The notes under the pieces: model-generated
Database searches by the model: none
What the model was told of the DNA's origin: nothing
What the model saw: only the letters and a program-made list of their open reading frames with translations
Assembly: GCA_047601145.1 (NCBI GenBank)
Contig: JASGJW010000001.1
Span: 1,240,001-1,304,000, forward strand
Source: UBA7672 sp047601145
GTDB taxonomy: Bacteria > Pseudomonadota > Alphaproteobacteria > Caulobacterales > Hyphomonadaceae
Length of the DNA stretch: 64,000 bases
Reading direction: 5' to 3'
In this document: in pieces, positions 34,627 to 43,345 of the stretch
Numbering within the stretch: the first letter of the stretch is position 1
Layout: the number at the start of each line of letters is the position of its first letter
Translations under genes and position numbers: made by a program

Positions 34627-36798
34627 ATGCTGTTTCCACCCCGAATCGTCTCGGTGCTGCTGCCGCAGCCCCTGCCGGAGCCGTTCGATTACGAACTGCC
34701 CGAAGGCGTCGATGCGCCCTTGGGCAGCTTTGTCGTCGTGCCGCTGGGCCCGCGCGAGGTTATCGGCGTCGTCTGGGGCGTGCGCAGCGTACCGAGCAAT
34801 CGCAAGCTGAAGCCGGTTCTGGAAGTCATCAGCGCCGCGCCGCCGCTCCCTGAAACGATGCGCGCCTTCATCGAGCGTGCGGCGAAATACATCTGCGCGC
34901 CCGTCGGCAACGTCCTTGCCATGGCGATGCGCTCGCGTGAGGCGCTCGACGAGCCGCCGGTCGAGACGCTGGTCGTCGCCTCCGGCGAAACGCCTGACCG
35001 CATGACGCCTGCGCGCGAGAAGGTGCTGGCCGAAGCCGGTGCGCCGCTTTCGGGCGCAGACCTTGCACGCGCCGCCGGCGTCTCTTCAGGCGTGGTGAAG
35101 GGCCTGCTCGATGCCGGTGCGCTGATGCACGTCGAACGCTCGCTCGATCCGCCTTTCCCGTTGCCCGATCCGGACCTGCCATCGCGCAATCTCACCGGCG
35201 AACAGAGTGATGCGGCCAACTATCTCCGCAACCGTGTGCGTGAGCACCAGTTCCGGGTTGCGCTGCTTGATGGCGTCACGGGCTCGGGCAAGACGGAGGT
35301 TTACTTCGAGGCTATCGCAGAGGCGCTCCGCCAGGACCCTGATGCGCAGGTGCTGGTGCTGCTGCCCGAAATCGCGCTGACGCAGGCGGTCACTTCCCGT
35401 TTCGAGGAACGCTTCGGCGTCGTCCCGGCCGAGTGGCATTCGGCGGCGGGCTCCTCTGCGCGCCGCCGCGTCTGGCGCGAGGTTGCGGCGGGCAGGGCGC
35501 GTATCGTTGTCGGCGCACGCTCGGCGCTGTTCCTTCCTTACAGGAAGTTGCGCCTGATCGTGGTCGATGAGGAGCACGACCAGTCCTACAAGCAGGAAGA
35601 AGGCGTCATCTATCATGCGCGCGATCTTGCGGTGCTGCGCGCTTCGATCGAGCAGTTCACGGTCGTGCTGGCCTCGGCGACGCCATCGCTCGAAACGCTC
35701 GCCAACGCCCAGCAGGGCAGGTATTCGCACCTGAAGCTCAGCGCCCGCCCGGGCGTATCGCAGCTTCCCTCGATTGCGCTCGCCGACATGCGTACCTCGC
35801 CGCCCGAAACGGGGCGCTGGATCGGGCCGGACCTCGCCGCCGCGATCGAGAGCACGCTGGCGGCGAAGGAGCAGGCGCTGCTCTTCCTCAACCGGCGTGG
35901 CTATGCCCCGCTTGTCCTCTGCCGCGCCTGTGGCGAGCGGCTGAAGGCGCCGGACACGGATTCATGGCTGGTCGAGCATCGCTACAGCGGCAAGCTCGTC
36001 TGCCATCTCACCGGCTACACGATGGACAAGCCCCTGATGTGCCCGAACTGCGGCGCCAAGGGCTCACTTACCGGTGTTGGTCCTGGCGTGGAACGGCTCG
36101 CCGAGGAAGTCCACACGCGCTTTCGTGGCTCGCGCGTCGAAGTGCTGTCGTCCGACACGGTCGCATCGCCCGATGCCTTGCGCCAACTGATCGGGCGCAT
36201 GGAGGCGGGAGCGATCGACATCCTCATCGGCACGCAGATTGTCGCCAAGGGTCACAACTTCCCGAGCCTCACGCTGGTCGGCGTTGTCGACGCCGACGCC
36301 GGCCTGCGCGGCGGCGACCTGCGCGCGGGGGAGCGAACTTTCCAGCTGCTTCTCCAGGTGGCGGGCCGCGCCGGCCGCGCCGACAAGCCCGGCCGCGCCA
36401 TCATCCAGACCTATGCAACCGAGAGCCCTGCCATTGCCCTGCTCGCCGCGGGCGATCGCGATGCCTTTATCGCCCACGAGATGGACCAGCGCCGCCTTGT
36501 CGGCTTTCCGCCGTTCGGGCGGCTGGGCGCCGTCATCATCTCGGCGGGCAGCGCGGAGCAGGCGAATGAAGCTGCAGCTGCTTTCGCCGCCGAGCAGCCC
36601 AACGCCTCCGGCGTCGAGGTCTGGGGGCCTGCGCCTGCGCCGATCACCATCCTGCGGGGCCGCCATCGCCGCCGCTTCCTCATCCGCTCGGATCGCAATG
36701 TCGATCTTTCCGCCTTCCTTGCGACCTGGAAGGAACGCGTGAAACTGCCCTCGGCGGTGCGTGTCGCGCTCGACGTCGAGCCCTACAGCTTCATGTGA
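34627..36798 (+). CDS. priA: primosomal protein N' (replication restart helicase PriA)
   Basis: A 723-residue SF2 helicase that reloads the replisome at stalled forks. The N-terminal 3'BD domain (VSVLLPQPLPEPFDYELPEG) is followed by Walker A GVTGSGKTEVYFEA, DEEHDQSYKQEEG (DEAH type), then the Zn-binding insert and motifs V-VI (GTQIVAKGHNFPSLTLVGVV, QVAGRAGRADKPG). The insert keeps the outer Cys pairs (CRAC and CPNC). The usual second CPNC is KAPD and the third pair is CHLT, so one Zn site is probably lost. Length is normal. The ATG at 34627 is favoured by the family N-terminus. Confidence 0.94.
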   Translation: MLFPPRIVSVLLPQPLPEPFDYELPEGVDAPLGSFVVVPLGPREVIGVVWGVRSVPSNRKLKPVLEVISAAPPLPETMRAFIERAAKYICAPVGNVLAMAMRSREALDEPPVETLVVASGETPDRMTPAREKVLAEAGAPLSGADLARAAGVSSGVVKGLLDAGALMHVERSLDPPFPLPDPDLPSRNLTGEQSDAANYLRNRVREHQFRVALLDGVTGSGKTEVYFEAIAEALRQDPDAQVLVLLPEIALTQAVTSRFEERFGVVPAEWHSAAGSSARRRVWREVAAGRARIVVGARSALFLPYRKLRLIVVDEEHDQSYKQEEGVIYHARDLAVLRASIEQFTVVLASATPSLETLANAQQGRYSHLKLSARPGVSQLPSIALADMRTSPPETGRWIGPDLAAAIESTLAAKEQALLFLNRRGYAPLVLCRACGERLKAPDTDSWLVEHRYSGKLVCHLTGYTMDKPLMCPNCGAKGSLTGVGPGVERLAEEVHTRFRGSRVEVLSSDTVASPDALRQLIGRMEAGAIDILIGTQIVAKGHNFPSLTLVGVVDADAGLRGGDLRAGERTFQLLLQVAGRAGRADKPGRAIIQTYATESPAIALLAAGDRDAFIAHEMDQRRLVGFPPFGRLGAVIISAGSAEQANEAAAAFAAEQPNASGVEVWGPAPAPITILRGRHRRRFLIRSDRNVDLSAFLATWKERVKLPSAVRVALDVEPYSFM

Positions 36799-36799
36799 A

Positions 36800-36839
36800 A
36801 ACAAAAGGCGCAGGCCGCTGGGGATCGCGGGCCTGCGCC
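36800..36839 (-). terminator. rho-independent terminator for the 36919-37827 gene
   Basis: A perfect 10-base stem (36807-36816 with 36830-36839). On the minus strand it is followed by TTTTGTTTTC. It may also slow transcription leaving priA, but there is no T-run on the plus strand. Confidence 0.75.
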
Positions 36840-36918
36840 ATGGAGGTTAGTGGACAGTCTGCCGCCTTCTTTGGTGCGGCTTTGAGCTCCGGGGGGATTG
36901 AGCGACCGTCCTATTCCG

Positions 36919-37827
36919 TCACTTCGTTGAAGACTTGATCTTGGTTCCGTTCATCATCGCCAACTGGATCTGGGTGAAGTCACCCGGCGAAAGCTTGTCG
37001 AAGTTTGCCTGCAGTTCCTTGCGGATCGGCTCGAGCCTGGCTTGCCCGGACTGTTCGGCCTTGAATGCGCCGTCCCAGTCCTTCCTTGCGATCAGCGGGT
37101 CGACCTTGGCGAGGAATTCCCTGCCGGCCGCGTGGACCTTGTCGCATGCCGTCTTGATCGCGGCCTCGACCGCCTTCTCGTCATACGTCATGCGCACTTT
37201 CGAGAAGTCGAAGGTGTAGCGGCCATCCTTCGGCGCATAGGCCTCGGCGGCGACCGTCACGTTGGTCTCGACATTCCAGGTGGCGAGCGCGCTATCCATC
37301 ATGAACTGGCCCTGTTCGTAGCGCCAGGCCGAGCCGAAGCGGGCGTACTGGTCGCGGCCGGGGCAGTAGGCCGGGAACTTCGCATTCACGAACGCATCGA
37401 ACTTCTTCTGCACCGCGTGGTGCTTGCGGATCACCGGTTCGAACTGCGCCTGATTGTAGGCGAGGTCCGCCGGCGTCGCGACGGTTTCGACCTCGACGAC
37501 AGGCTTCGGCGCCTTGGCTTCCGCGGCCTTGTTCTCATTCATCTTGGCGACCATCATCGCGATCTGCGCTTCGCTGAAATTGCCGAACGTCGTTGCAAGT
37601 TGCGCACGCGCCGCCGGGCGCATCGCCGGTTCGACATCCTTCAGCATCATTTCGATCGCGCGTTCCTGGTCGGGGCGCAGCTTCGAGCCCGTCTGCGCCT
37701 GGCCCGGGGAGGGCGCGAGGAAGACGGCGGCAAGGCAGGCAGCCGCGAGCGGGTAGAGGAAACGCATCGTCGGCCGCGACGATTTGTTTGCAGCCTGGGT
37801 GGAGGGCATGGGGAGGTGGGCAGTCAT
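36919..37827 (-). CDS. hypothetical exported protein
   Basis: A 302-residue protein not recognised. A signal peptide (FLYPLAAACLAAVFLAPSPGQAQ, about residues 23-45) follows an unusual 20-residue N-terminal extension. An ATG at 37767 directly before the signal peptide is an alternative start. The mature part is helical, with repeated short hydrophobic-charged patterns and two cysteines (AYCPGRDQY and IKTACDKV). It is in a minus-strand group with a cytochrome c lipoprotein and a GST and probably shares their regulation. Confidence 0.55.
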   Translation of the reverse strand: MTAHLPMPSTQAANKSSRPTMRFLYPLAAACLAAVFLAPSPGQAQTGSKLRPDQERAIEMMLKDVEPAMRPAARAQLATTFGNFSEAQIAMMVAKMNENKAAEAKAPKPVVEVETVATPADLAYNQAQFEPVIRKHHAVQKKFDAFVNAKFPAYCPGRDQYARFGSAWRYEQGQFMMDSALATWNVETNVTVAAEAYAPKDGRYTFDFSKVRMTYDEKAVEAAIKTACDKVHAAGREFLAKVDPLIARKDWDGAFKAEQSGQARLEPIRKELQANFDKLSPGDFTQIQLAMMNGTKIKSSTK

Positions 37828-37899
37828 CGGAAGGTTCTTTCTTCTCTCTTTTGTTTTTTGCCGGCGCCGGATTTTCCGTGTCGCCGGATGGTCAGCTGG

Positions 37900-38478
37900 T
37901 TAGCTCTTGCTCGCCGGCATCTGCGGCGCGAACGAGACATAGGGGCGGTCCGGTGCAACGCCCGGGGAGAGCGCGGCAGGCGTGGTTACACCCTTGGCGC
38001 CGAGCGACTTGATGTAGGCGTAGATCGCCTTCAGATCCTTGTCGCTCATCGCCTGGAGGCTCGGCCACGGCATCGGCGGACGGCCCTGGCCGGCGCGCGA
38101 CAGGTCGACGAACTGCTCTTCCGTCATGTTCTGGATCGAGAGGCGAAGGTTGGCCGGATAGCTTACGCCCCACGGGCCGGCGAAGCCGACATCGCTGCCT
38201 TGCAGCCAGTCCGATTCCGGCATGGCCTTGCCGGTCATCGCCAGCTGCTCGACATAGCCCGGGGTGTGGCAGTCATTGCAACCGCCGATCTTGATCAGGT
38301 AGCGGCCGGCATCGACTTCCGACAGTGCGGAGACGTGTACGAACGGAGCTTTCTCCGCCGCTGCCGCCTTCGGATCCGCGGCGGCGGGTCCGCTGCAGCC
38401 GGCCTGCATGAAGGCAAGAGCGCCGGCAAGCGCCATGAAGGCGGCATGGGCGCGGATATTGTGCTTGTGGGTAGACAT
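37900..38478 (-). CDS. cytochrome c lipoprotein
   Basis: A 192-residue predicted lipoprotein (MQAGC lipobox) with one c-type haem motif CNDCH (about residues 67-71). A Met-containing stretch (RPPMPWPSLQAMSDKDLKAIYAYIKSL) probably supplies the axial ligand. This is the usual single-haem monohaem architecture with C-terminal helix. It would act as an electron carrier on the periplasmic face of a membrane. Its place between an exported protein of unknown function and a GST suggests a redox or detoxification operon, but the donor and acceptor are unknown. AAGGAAG precedes the start. Confidence 0.82.
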   Translation of the reverse strand: MSTHKHNIRAHAAFMALAGALAFMQAGCSGPAAADPKAAAAEKAPFVHVSALSEVDAGRYLIKIGGCNDCHTPGYVEQLAMTGKAMPESDWLQGSDVGFAGPWGVSYPANLRLSIQNMTEEQFVDLSRAGQGRPPMPWPSLQAMSDKDLKAIYAYIKSLGAKGVTTPAALSPGVAPDRPYVSFAPQMPASKS

Positions 38479-38637
38479 AGGTGCTTCCTTTCGCCGGCGT
38501 GGTTCGCCGGTCGCTGCTTGTTTGGCTTTTGCTCGTTTCAGTCTTTGCCGGCCGATTTTTATGGGAGAGCCGGTCAGGGTGGTTCAGTTCGTCTGAACTC
38601 GTGTCTTCATTCTCGTTTCCTCGGTCTTCTTCTTATT

Positions 38638-39366
38638 TCAGGCGTGCGCCTTGTTCTGGGCTTCGACCGCGCTGCACCAGCCATAGAAGCCGGCATGCAC
38701 CTCGTCCCATGTACGCAGGGACTTCATGGTGTTCATCCATCGCGTGACGTTGGCCCAGGGCCGCAGGTCATAGTTGATCAGCTCGCCGGCCGAGACGATG
38801 CCCGAGCCGAAATAGTCGGCGATCGAAATCTCGTTGCCGCAGATGAAGCTCTTCGCGCCGATCCACGCATCCAGCGCCTTCAGCCTGCGCTGCGCGCGCG
38901 GCTCATGCAGGGCGATGAACTGCTTCTGGCCCGGGCCGGGCAGGCGGTAGTGGCTCAGCACGCGCGAATAGATGAGACCGTAGACGTAGTCTCGCATCAT
39001 GTAGGTGTTGAAGAAGTCCATCACCTCGTTGACGCGCGCCCGGGCCTTCAGGTCCTTCGGGTAGGCGCGCGAGTCGGTGAGGTCAGCGAGATATTTCAGG
39101 ATGGCCGAGCTCTCGGTGAGCACGAAGCCGTCGTGCTCGAGCACGGGCACGGCCTGGTTCGGATTGAGCCGCGTGTACCAGTCGCTGCGGTTCTCGTCGG
39201 AGAACAGGTCGACCAGCTGGTAGTCGACGGGGATCTGGTTTTCGGAAGCGAAAAGGATGATCGGCCGGCACGTGGTCGACGCGGGGTCGTAGTGCAGGCG
39301 AAGGACACCCGGCGCCTTCCGAGGAGGAGGGGGGGAGATGATCCTGGAAGGGGCCGGGGGAGTCAT
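38638..39366 (-). CDS. glutathione S-transferase family protein
   Basis: A 242-residue GST-like protein. The thioredoxin-fold N-domain (LHYDPASTTCRPIILFASENQ) carries the active-site STTCRP region, cis-Pro and Glu-Ser (NQAVPVLEHDGFVLTESSAIL). The helical C-domain includes GNEISIADYFGSGIVSAGELI. The first 19 residues (PPAPSRIISPPPP) are Pro-rich and atypical, and no ribosome-binding site precedes the ATG, so the true start is uncertain. The gene is divergent from a LysR regulator across a dyad-rich gap. Confidence 0.83.
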   Translation of the reverse strand: MTPPAPSRIISPPPPRKAPGVLRLHYDPASTTCRPIILFASENQIPVDYQLVDLFSDENRSDWYTRLNPNQAVPVLEHDGFVLTESSAILKYLADLTDSRAYPKDLKARARVNEVMDFFNTYMMRDYVYGLIYSRVLSHYRLPGPGQKQFIALHEPRAQRRLKALDAWIGAKSFICGNEISIADYFGSGIVSAGELINYDLRPWANVTRWMNTMKSLRTWDEVHAGFYGWCSAVEAQNKAHA

Positions 39367-39491
39367 AAGGAGGGGCGCTCGTACGATTTGGCTTCGTCTT
39401 CTTGAATAGTCTTCTGCTTAGGCGGTGTCTTTGACATCTCGTCCGTGAGCATTCGTGTATGGGTTGTCGCACACTCTCTCAATCCGAAGTA

Positions 39492-39526
39492 TTGCAGAGC
39501 GTTCTGCAAATATGCATAATGCAGAA
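39492..39526. promoter_or_regulatory. overlapping dyads between GST and LysR genes, candidate LysR operator
   Basis: TTGCAGA (39492-39498) and TCTGCAA (39503-39509) form one perfect dyad. TTCTGCA (39502-39508) and TGCAGAA (39520-39526) form a second one with 11-base spacing, matching the T-N11-A type of LysR sites. The second dyad touches the LysR start codon at 39526. Confidence 0.6.
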
Positions 39527-40440
39527 TGTTCGATTGGGGTGATCTCAGGCACTTTCTGGCGGTGGCGAGGGGCGGTAGCACCTTGTCTGCAGCCAAGATT
39601 TTGGGCGTGAACCAGACCACGGTCGCCCGCAGGGTTGCAGCCCTGGAGGAGGCGCTCGGCGAAAAACTGTTCGACAAAACTGCGGGCGGCTACCGGATGA
39701 CTGAGGTCGGGGCTGCAATGGTGCAGAACGCCGAACGGGTGGAATCGGAAGTCGAGGCCTTCAGCCGGATGGTCGCGCAGCGCAGCCGCAAGCTGCTCGG
39801 CATGATCCGCGTGACGACCAATGACGTGCTGGCGGATTGCCTGCTGACCCCTTGGCTGCGCGAGTTCACGCAGCGCTTTCCCGTCGTGCAGGTCGAAACC
39901 ATCATCACCGACCGGCGTCTCGATGTTTCGCGCGGCGAGGCGGACATCGCGCTGCGTGCGAACACGACGAAATCCGATGCGCTAGGCGATGGCGTTACCG
40001 TGCGACGCCTCGCGACCGGCAAGTGGGGCGTCTACACCTCGAAAGCCTACGGCGCCGAGAACGGCATTCCCCGCACAGCAGACGAACTGGTCAAGCATCC
40101 GATCATTGCGGGCGCAGGCGAGATGGCGCGGTTCGATCCGGCCTTTCTCAAGGAGGCCAAGGCGAAAGGCGCGGTGGTGCGGCAGGCCTCTTCGTCCATC
40201 CTCAATATTGCAGGGGCGATCCGCTCTGGCCTCGGCGTCGGCGGCCTTCCCTGCGTCCTGGGCGAGCTCGATCCCGAGCTGGAACTCTGCTTCCTGTTCA
40301 ACGAGGCGGACTATGATCTCCTGCTGATCACGCGGGAGGAAATGCGGAATCTGCCCCATGTCCGCGCCTTCAACGATTTCATCGCTTCGCGCACAGCCGC
40401 TCTCCGGCATATGATCGAGGGAAGAGGACAGACCAGATAG
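39526..40440 (+). CDS. LysR family transcriptional regulator
   Basis: A 304-residue LysR regulator: N-terminal winged helix-turn-helix (LRHFLAVARGGSTLSAAKILGVNQTTVARRV, residues 7-37) and C-terminal periplasmic-binding-like effector domain. It is transcribed divergently from the GST/cytochrome c group, the usual geometry for a LysR activator and its targets, and dyads in the gap overlap its own start. Effector unknown. The VOC gene follows 11 bases later and may be co-transcribed. Confidence 0.9.
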   Translation: MFDWGDLRHFLAVARGGSTLSAAKILGVNQTTVARRVAALEEALGEKLFDKTAGGYRMTEVGAAMVQNAERVESEVEAFSRMVAQRSRKLLGMIRVTTNDVLADCLLTPWLREFTQRFPVVQVETIITDRRLDVSRGEADIALRANTTKSDALGDGVTVRRLATGKWGVYTSKAYGAENGIPRTADELVKHPIIAGAGEMARFDPAFLKEAKAKGAVVRQASSSILNIAGAIRSGLGVGGLPCVLGELDPELELCFLFNEADYDLLLITREEMRNLPHVRAFNDFIASRTAALRHMIEGRGQTR

Positions 40441-40451
40441 GGAGAGGCGCG

Positions 40452-41231
40452 ATGGGTTATCTTCGGCTGAGGCAGATCTGCCTGGTGGCGAGCGACCTCG
40501 CCACGGTCGAAAAGCAGATCGCAGACGTTCTCGGCCTGGAAATCTGTTTCCGCGATCCAGGCGTTGGCAAGTACGGCTTGCACAACGCACTCTTCGCGAT
40601 GGGCGGGACCTTCCTCGAAGTGGTTTCTCCCACGCAGCCGAACACGGCCGCCGGGCGCTATATCGAGCGCCGCAAAGGCGATGGCGGCTACATGTACATT
40701 GTCGACTGCGACAACCTCGAACCGCGCCGCGAGCATTTCAAGGCGGAAGGCGTGCGGCTGGTCGAGGATCTGAAGTCGACCGAATGGGGCCTGACGGGCG
40801 AGGCGCTGCACCTGCATCCGCGCGACACGGGCGGCTGCCTGCTTTCGGTCGATCGCCACTCGCCGGACGATGCGATGGGCGGATCCTACAAATGGGCGGG
40901 CCCGAACTGGCGCGAGCATGACCGCTCGACCACGGTTGCGCAGATCGCTGGCGCGGCGATCCAGTCGGCTGATCCTGCAGATCTCGCCGCGCGCTGGAGC
41001 CATCTTCTGCAGCGGCCGCTGAGGAAGAACGACAGTGGCGGCCTCGATATCCGCCTCGATCAGGGCTTCGTGCATTTCGGCCCGCTGCGCGATGAGCGTG
41101 GAGAAGGCCTGCGCGCGGTTCATCTCAAGGTGAAGGACAAGGCCGCGATCCTCGCCAACGCAGACAAGGCGGGCGTCCCCCATGGCGAGGACTATGTCGA
41201 TCTCGTCGGCGTGCGTTTCCTGCTGGTGTAG
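40452..41231 (+). CDS. VOC family protein (glyoxalase-like double domain)
   Basis: A 259-residue cytoplasmic protein of the vicinal oxygen chelate superfamily. It has two beta-alpha-beta-beta-beta modules (about residues 5-135 and 150-255). The first includes LRQICLVASDLATVEKQIADVLGLE and the later GEALHLHPRDTGG. Possible metal ligands are His/Glu in these strands, but I cannot define them. The reaction is unknown; glyoxalase, dioxygenase or resistance roles all exist in the family. GGGAGAGG lies just before the ATG and 11 bases separate it from the LysR stop, suggesting one transcript. Confidence 0.78.
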   Translation: MGYLRLRQICLVASDLATVEKQIADVLGLEICFRDPGVGKYGLHNALFAMGGTFLEVVSPTQPNTAAGRYIERRKGDGGYMYIVDCDNLEPRREHFKAEGVRLVEDLKSTEWGLTGEALHLHPRDTGGCLLSVDRHSPDDAMGGSYKWAGPNWREHDRSTTVAQIAGAAIQSADPADLAARWSHLLQRPLRKNDSGGLDIRLDQGFVHFGPLRDERGEGLRAVHLKVKDKAAILANADKAGVPHGEDYVDLVGVRFLLV

Positions 41232-41897
41232 TTAAAGCGTCCAGACGCGCGCGGCCTGGATCGGGTGGTTCTCGATCTCGGTTGTCGTCTCGACTGCGTA
41301 TTCGGCAACCTGCCGGAAGGCGTCGCGGGGAAAGTAGGTGCGGCCGGGGTCGCCTGCGAAGATCGTTGCGCCGGCGCCATGGCAGCGTTCGAGGAAGGCG
41401 CGGAACATCTGCGCGGGACGCTGCTCGTAGAAGACATCAGCCGCGAGCACGACATCGAACGGCGGCGGGTCGCCATCCAGCAGGCTGCCAGCGATGTAAC
41501 GGATCGCAACGCCGTTGAGTTCGGCATTGATCGCAACAGCGGCTTCGCAAATCGGATCAATGTCGTTGGCGGCGACATCCGCCGCGCCCGCAAGCGCCGC
41601 TGCGACGGCGACGAGGCCCGAGCCGGAGGCGATATCCAGCACGCGCTTGCCGCGCACCGCTTCAGGATGCTCGGTCACATAGCGCGACAGCGCCTGGCCG
41701 CCCGCCCAGGGAAAGGCCCAGAAGGGCGGGGCGACATTGGCGGCGGCAAGGTCCTTCTCGGTCGCCTCCCAGAGCGGGGTCAACTCGTCGGCCTGATGCA
41801 GCCTCAAAGGCAGGCCCGGCACCCGCGCCACGCGCGTGTTGGCGCGGATGAACGCAATGGCGTCCTCAAGTGTCGCGATTGCGCGCTTGCCTTGCAC
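41232..41897 (-). CDS. SAM-dependent methyltransferase (ETFB lysine methyltransferase/PrmA-like)
   Basis: A 221-residue class I methyltransferase. SAM-binding motif I is VLDIASGSGLVAVAAA, the following acidic residue lies in VAANDIDPICEAA, and motif IV-like DVVLAADVFYEQ is present. FWAFPWAGGQALSRY near the N-terminus is typical of nicotinamide/ETFB lysine methyltransferases. Substrate unproven. A GTG start at 41897 has GGAGAGG upstream and leaves cdd free; a start at 41966 would overlap cdd by 26 bases. Confidence 0.8.
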   Translation of the reverse strand: MQGKRAIATLEDAIAFIRANTRVARVPGLPLRLHQADELTPLWEATEKDLAAANVAPPFWAFPWAGGQALSRYVTEHPEAVRGKRVLDIASGSGLVAVAAALAGAADVAANDIDPICEAAVAINAELNGVAIRYIAGSLLDGDPPPFDVVLAADVFYEQRPAQMFRAFLERCHGAGATIFAGDPGRTYFPRDAFRQVAEYAVETTTEIENHPIQAARVWTL

Positions 41898-41940
41898 CCG
41901 ATCCCTCTCCAGATTGCCCGGCCCCGAAGGGTCCGTTGCG

Positions 41941-42348
41941 ATGCCAGACAGCACAGCCATCCGCAATCTCGCTGACGCCGCACGCGATGCGCGGAACCTT
42001 GCCTACGCTCCCTACTCGAAATTCCACGTGGGGGCAGCCGTCCTGATGGACAATGGCGCCAGCGTGACTGGCGCGAACATAGAGAACGCCAGCTTCGGGC
42101 TCACCTGTTGCGCCGAGCGCGTGGCCATCTTCGCCGCGATCACCCGGTATCCTCGTGCAAAGATCGCAGCGCTTGCTGTCAGCGCCGGGGCCGATGACCA
42201 CCCGCACGAGGGCGAGCGCACGCGCATGCCCTGCGGCGCATGCCGGCAGGTGATGGTGGAATTCATGACGCCCGAAACGCCTGTCTGGATCGACGGCGTT
42301 GGCGTGAAGCCTCTCGCTGATCTTCTTCCTTCTCCCTTCAAGCTCTGA
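41941..42348 (+). CDS. cdd: cytidine deaminase
   Basis: A 135-residue zinc-dependent deaminase converting cytidine/deoxycytidine to uridine/deoxyuridine in pyrimidine salvage. The zinc and catalytic motifs are intact: CCAERVAIF (Cys and catalytic Glu) and PCGACRQVM (two Cys), after the typical YAPYSKFHVGAAV. The ATG at 41941 has GAAGGG nine bases upstream. It is divergent from the methyltransferase and followed 12 bases later by the enoyl-CoA hydratase gene. Confidence 0.94.
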   Translation: MPDSTAIRNLADAARDARNLAYAPYSKFHVGAAVLMDNGASVTGANIENASFGLTCCAERVAIFAAITRYPRAKIAALAVSAGADDHPHEGERTRMPCGACRQVMVEFMTPETPVWIDGVGVKPLADLLPSPFKL

Positions 42349-42360
42349 CGGACGGTTCCC

Positions 42361-43233
42361 ATGCCTGATTTCACAATGTTCGACTTCAAGGTCACCGACG
42401 GTGTCGCCGTCGCGACGTTCAATCGTCCCGACAAGATGAACACGTTCACGCCTGTCGTGATGCGCGAGATGATCGAACTGTTCGATGTCACTGATGCGGA
42501 CGATGCGATCCGTGCGGTGGTGGTGACCGGCTCGGGCCGCGCCTTCTGCGCCGGGGCCGAGCTTGGCATCGCAGGGGCCGACACGTTCAACTACAACAAG
42601 CGTGCAGCGGGCGACGAGATCATTGCGAACGGCGTGCGGCGCGATGGCGGCGGCCGCGTGACGCTGCGCATCTTCCGTAGTCTGAAGCCGGTGATCGCAG
42701 CCGTGAACGGCGCGGCGGTCGGCGTCGGCGTGACGATGCAGCTGCCAATGGATTTCAGGCTGGCGTCGACAAACGCGAAGTTCGGTTTCGTGTTCGCGCG
42801 TCGTGGCATCACGCCTGAGGCTTGTTCGAGCTGGTTCCTGCCGCGCCTGGTCGGCATGCCGACGGCGCTGGACTGGGTTTACTCGGGCCGCGTGTTCGAT
42901 GCGAACGAAGCGAAGGAAAAGGGCCTTGTCCAGTCGCTGCACGAACCCGACGCCCTGCTGCCCGCCGCGATGGAACTGGCCCATCGCGTGACCGAGAAAT
43001 CAGCGCCGGTGTCGATCGCATGGTCGCGCCAGCTGATGTGGCGGATGATGGGCGCGGAACATCCGATGGACGCGCACAAGCTCGACAGCCGCGGTATCCA
43101 GACGCGTGGCCAGTCAACTGACGTCAAGGAAGGCATCGAAAGCTTCATGCAGAAGCGTGATCCGCATTTCCCGAACACCGTGTCGGCGGATTTCCCGGCG
43201 GAGCTCTTCGCGGCCGAGCCCGACTTCGAATAG
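42361..43233 (+). CDS. enoyl-CoA hydratase/isomerase family protein
   Basis: A 290-residue crotonase-fold protein. The oxyanion-hole segments are GSGRAFCAGAELG and PVIAAVNGAAVGVGVTMQLPMDFRLAS. The catalytic helix region reads FARRGITPEACSSWFLPRLVG, with Glu retained. It probably hydrates or isomerises enoyl-CoA in fatty-acid breakdown; related crotonases do other CoA chemistry. It is likely co-transcribed with cdd (12-base gap), though the pathways are unrelated. Confidence 0.88.
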   Translation: MPDFTMFDFKVTDGVAVATFNRPDKMNTFTPVVMREMIELFDVTDADDAIRAVVVTGSGRAFCAGAELGIAGADTFNYNKRAAGDEIIANGVRRDGGGRVTLRIFRSLKPVIAAVNGAAVGVGVTMQLPMDFRLASTNAKFGFVFARRGITPEACSSWFLPRLVGMPTALDWVYSGRVFDANEAKEKGLVQSLHEPDALLPAAMELAHRVTEKSAPVSIAWSRQLMWRMMGAEHPMDAHKLDSRGIQTRGQSTDVKEGIESFMQKRDPHFPNTVSADFPAELFAAEPDFE

Positions 43234-43345
43234 GCAGTGCTGACCAGCCATGAGGCGGCCAGGCAAATCCCCGTGACGTCGTGTGGATTCGCCTAGCGCC
43301 TAATTTATGATGTGCTACCAACCCGGCCACACGGGGGTGGCAGGC

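Noticed and set aside
36064..36804. 246-codon antisense frame opposite priA
   Set aside because: A high-GC shadow of the priA frame with no start signal or domain.
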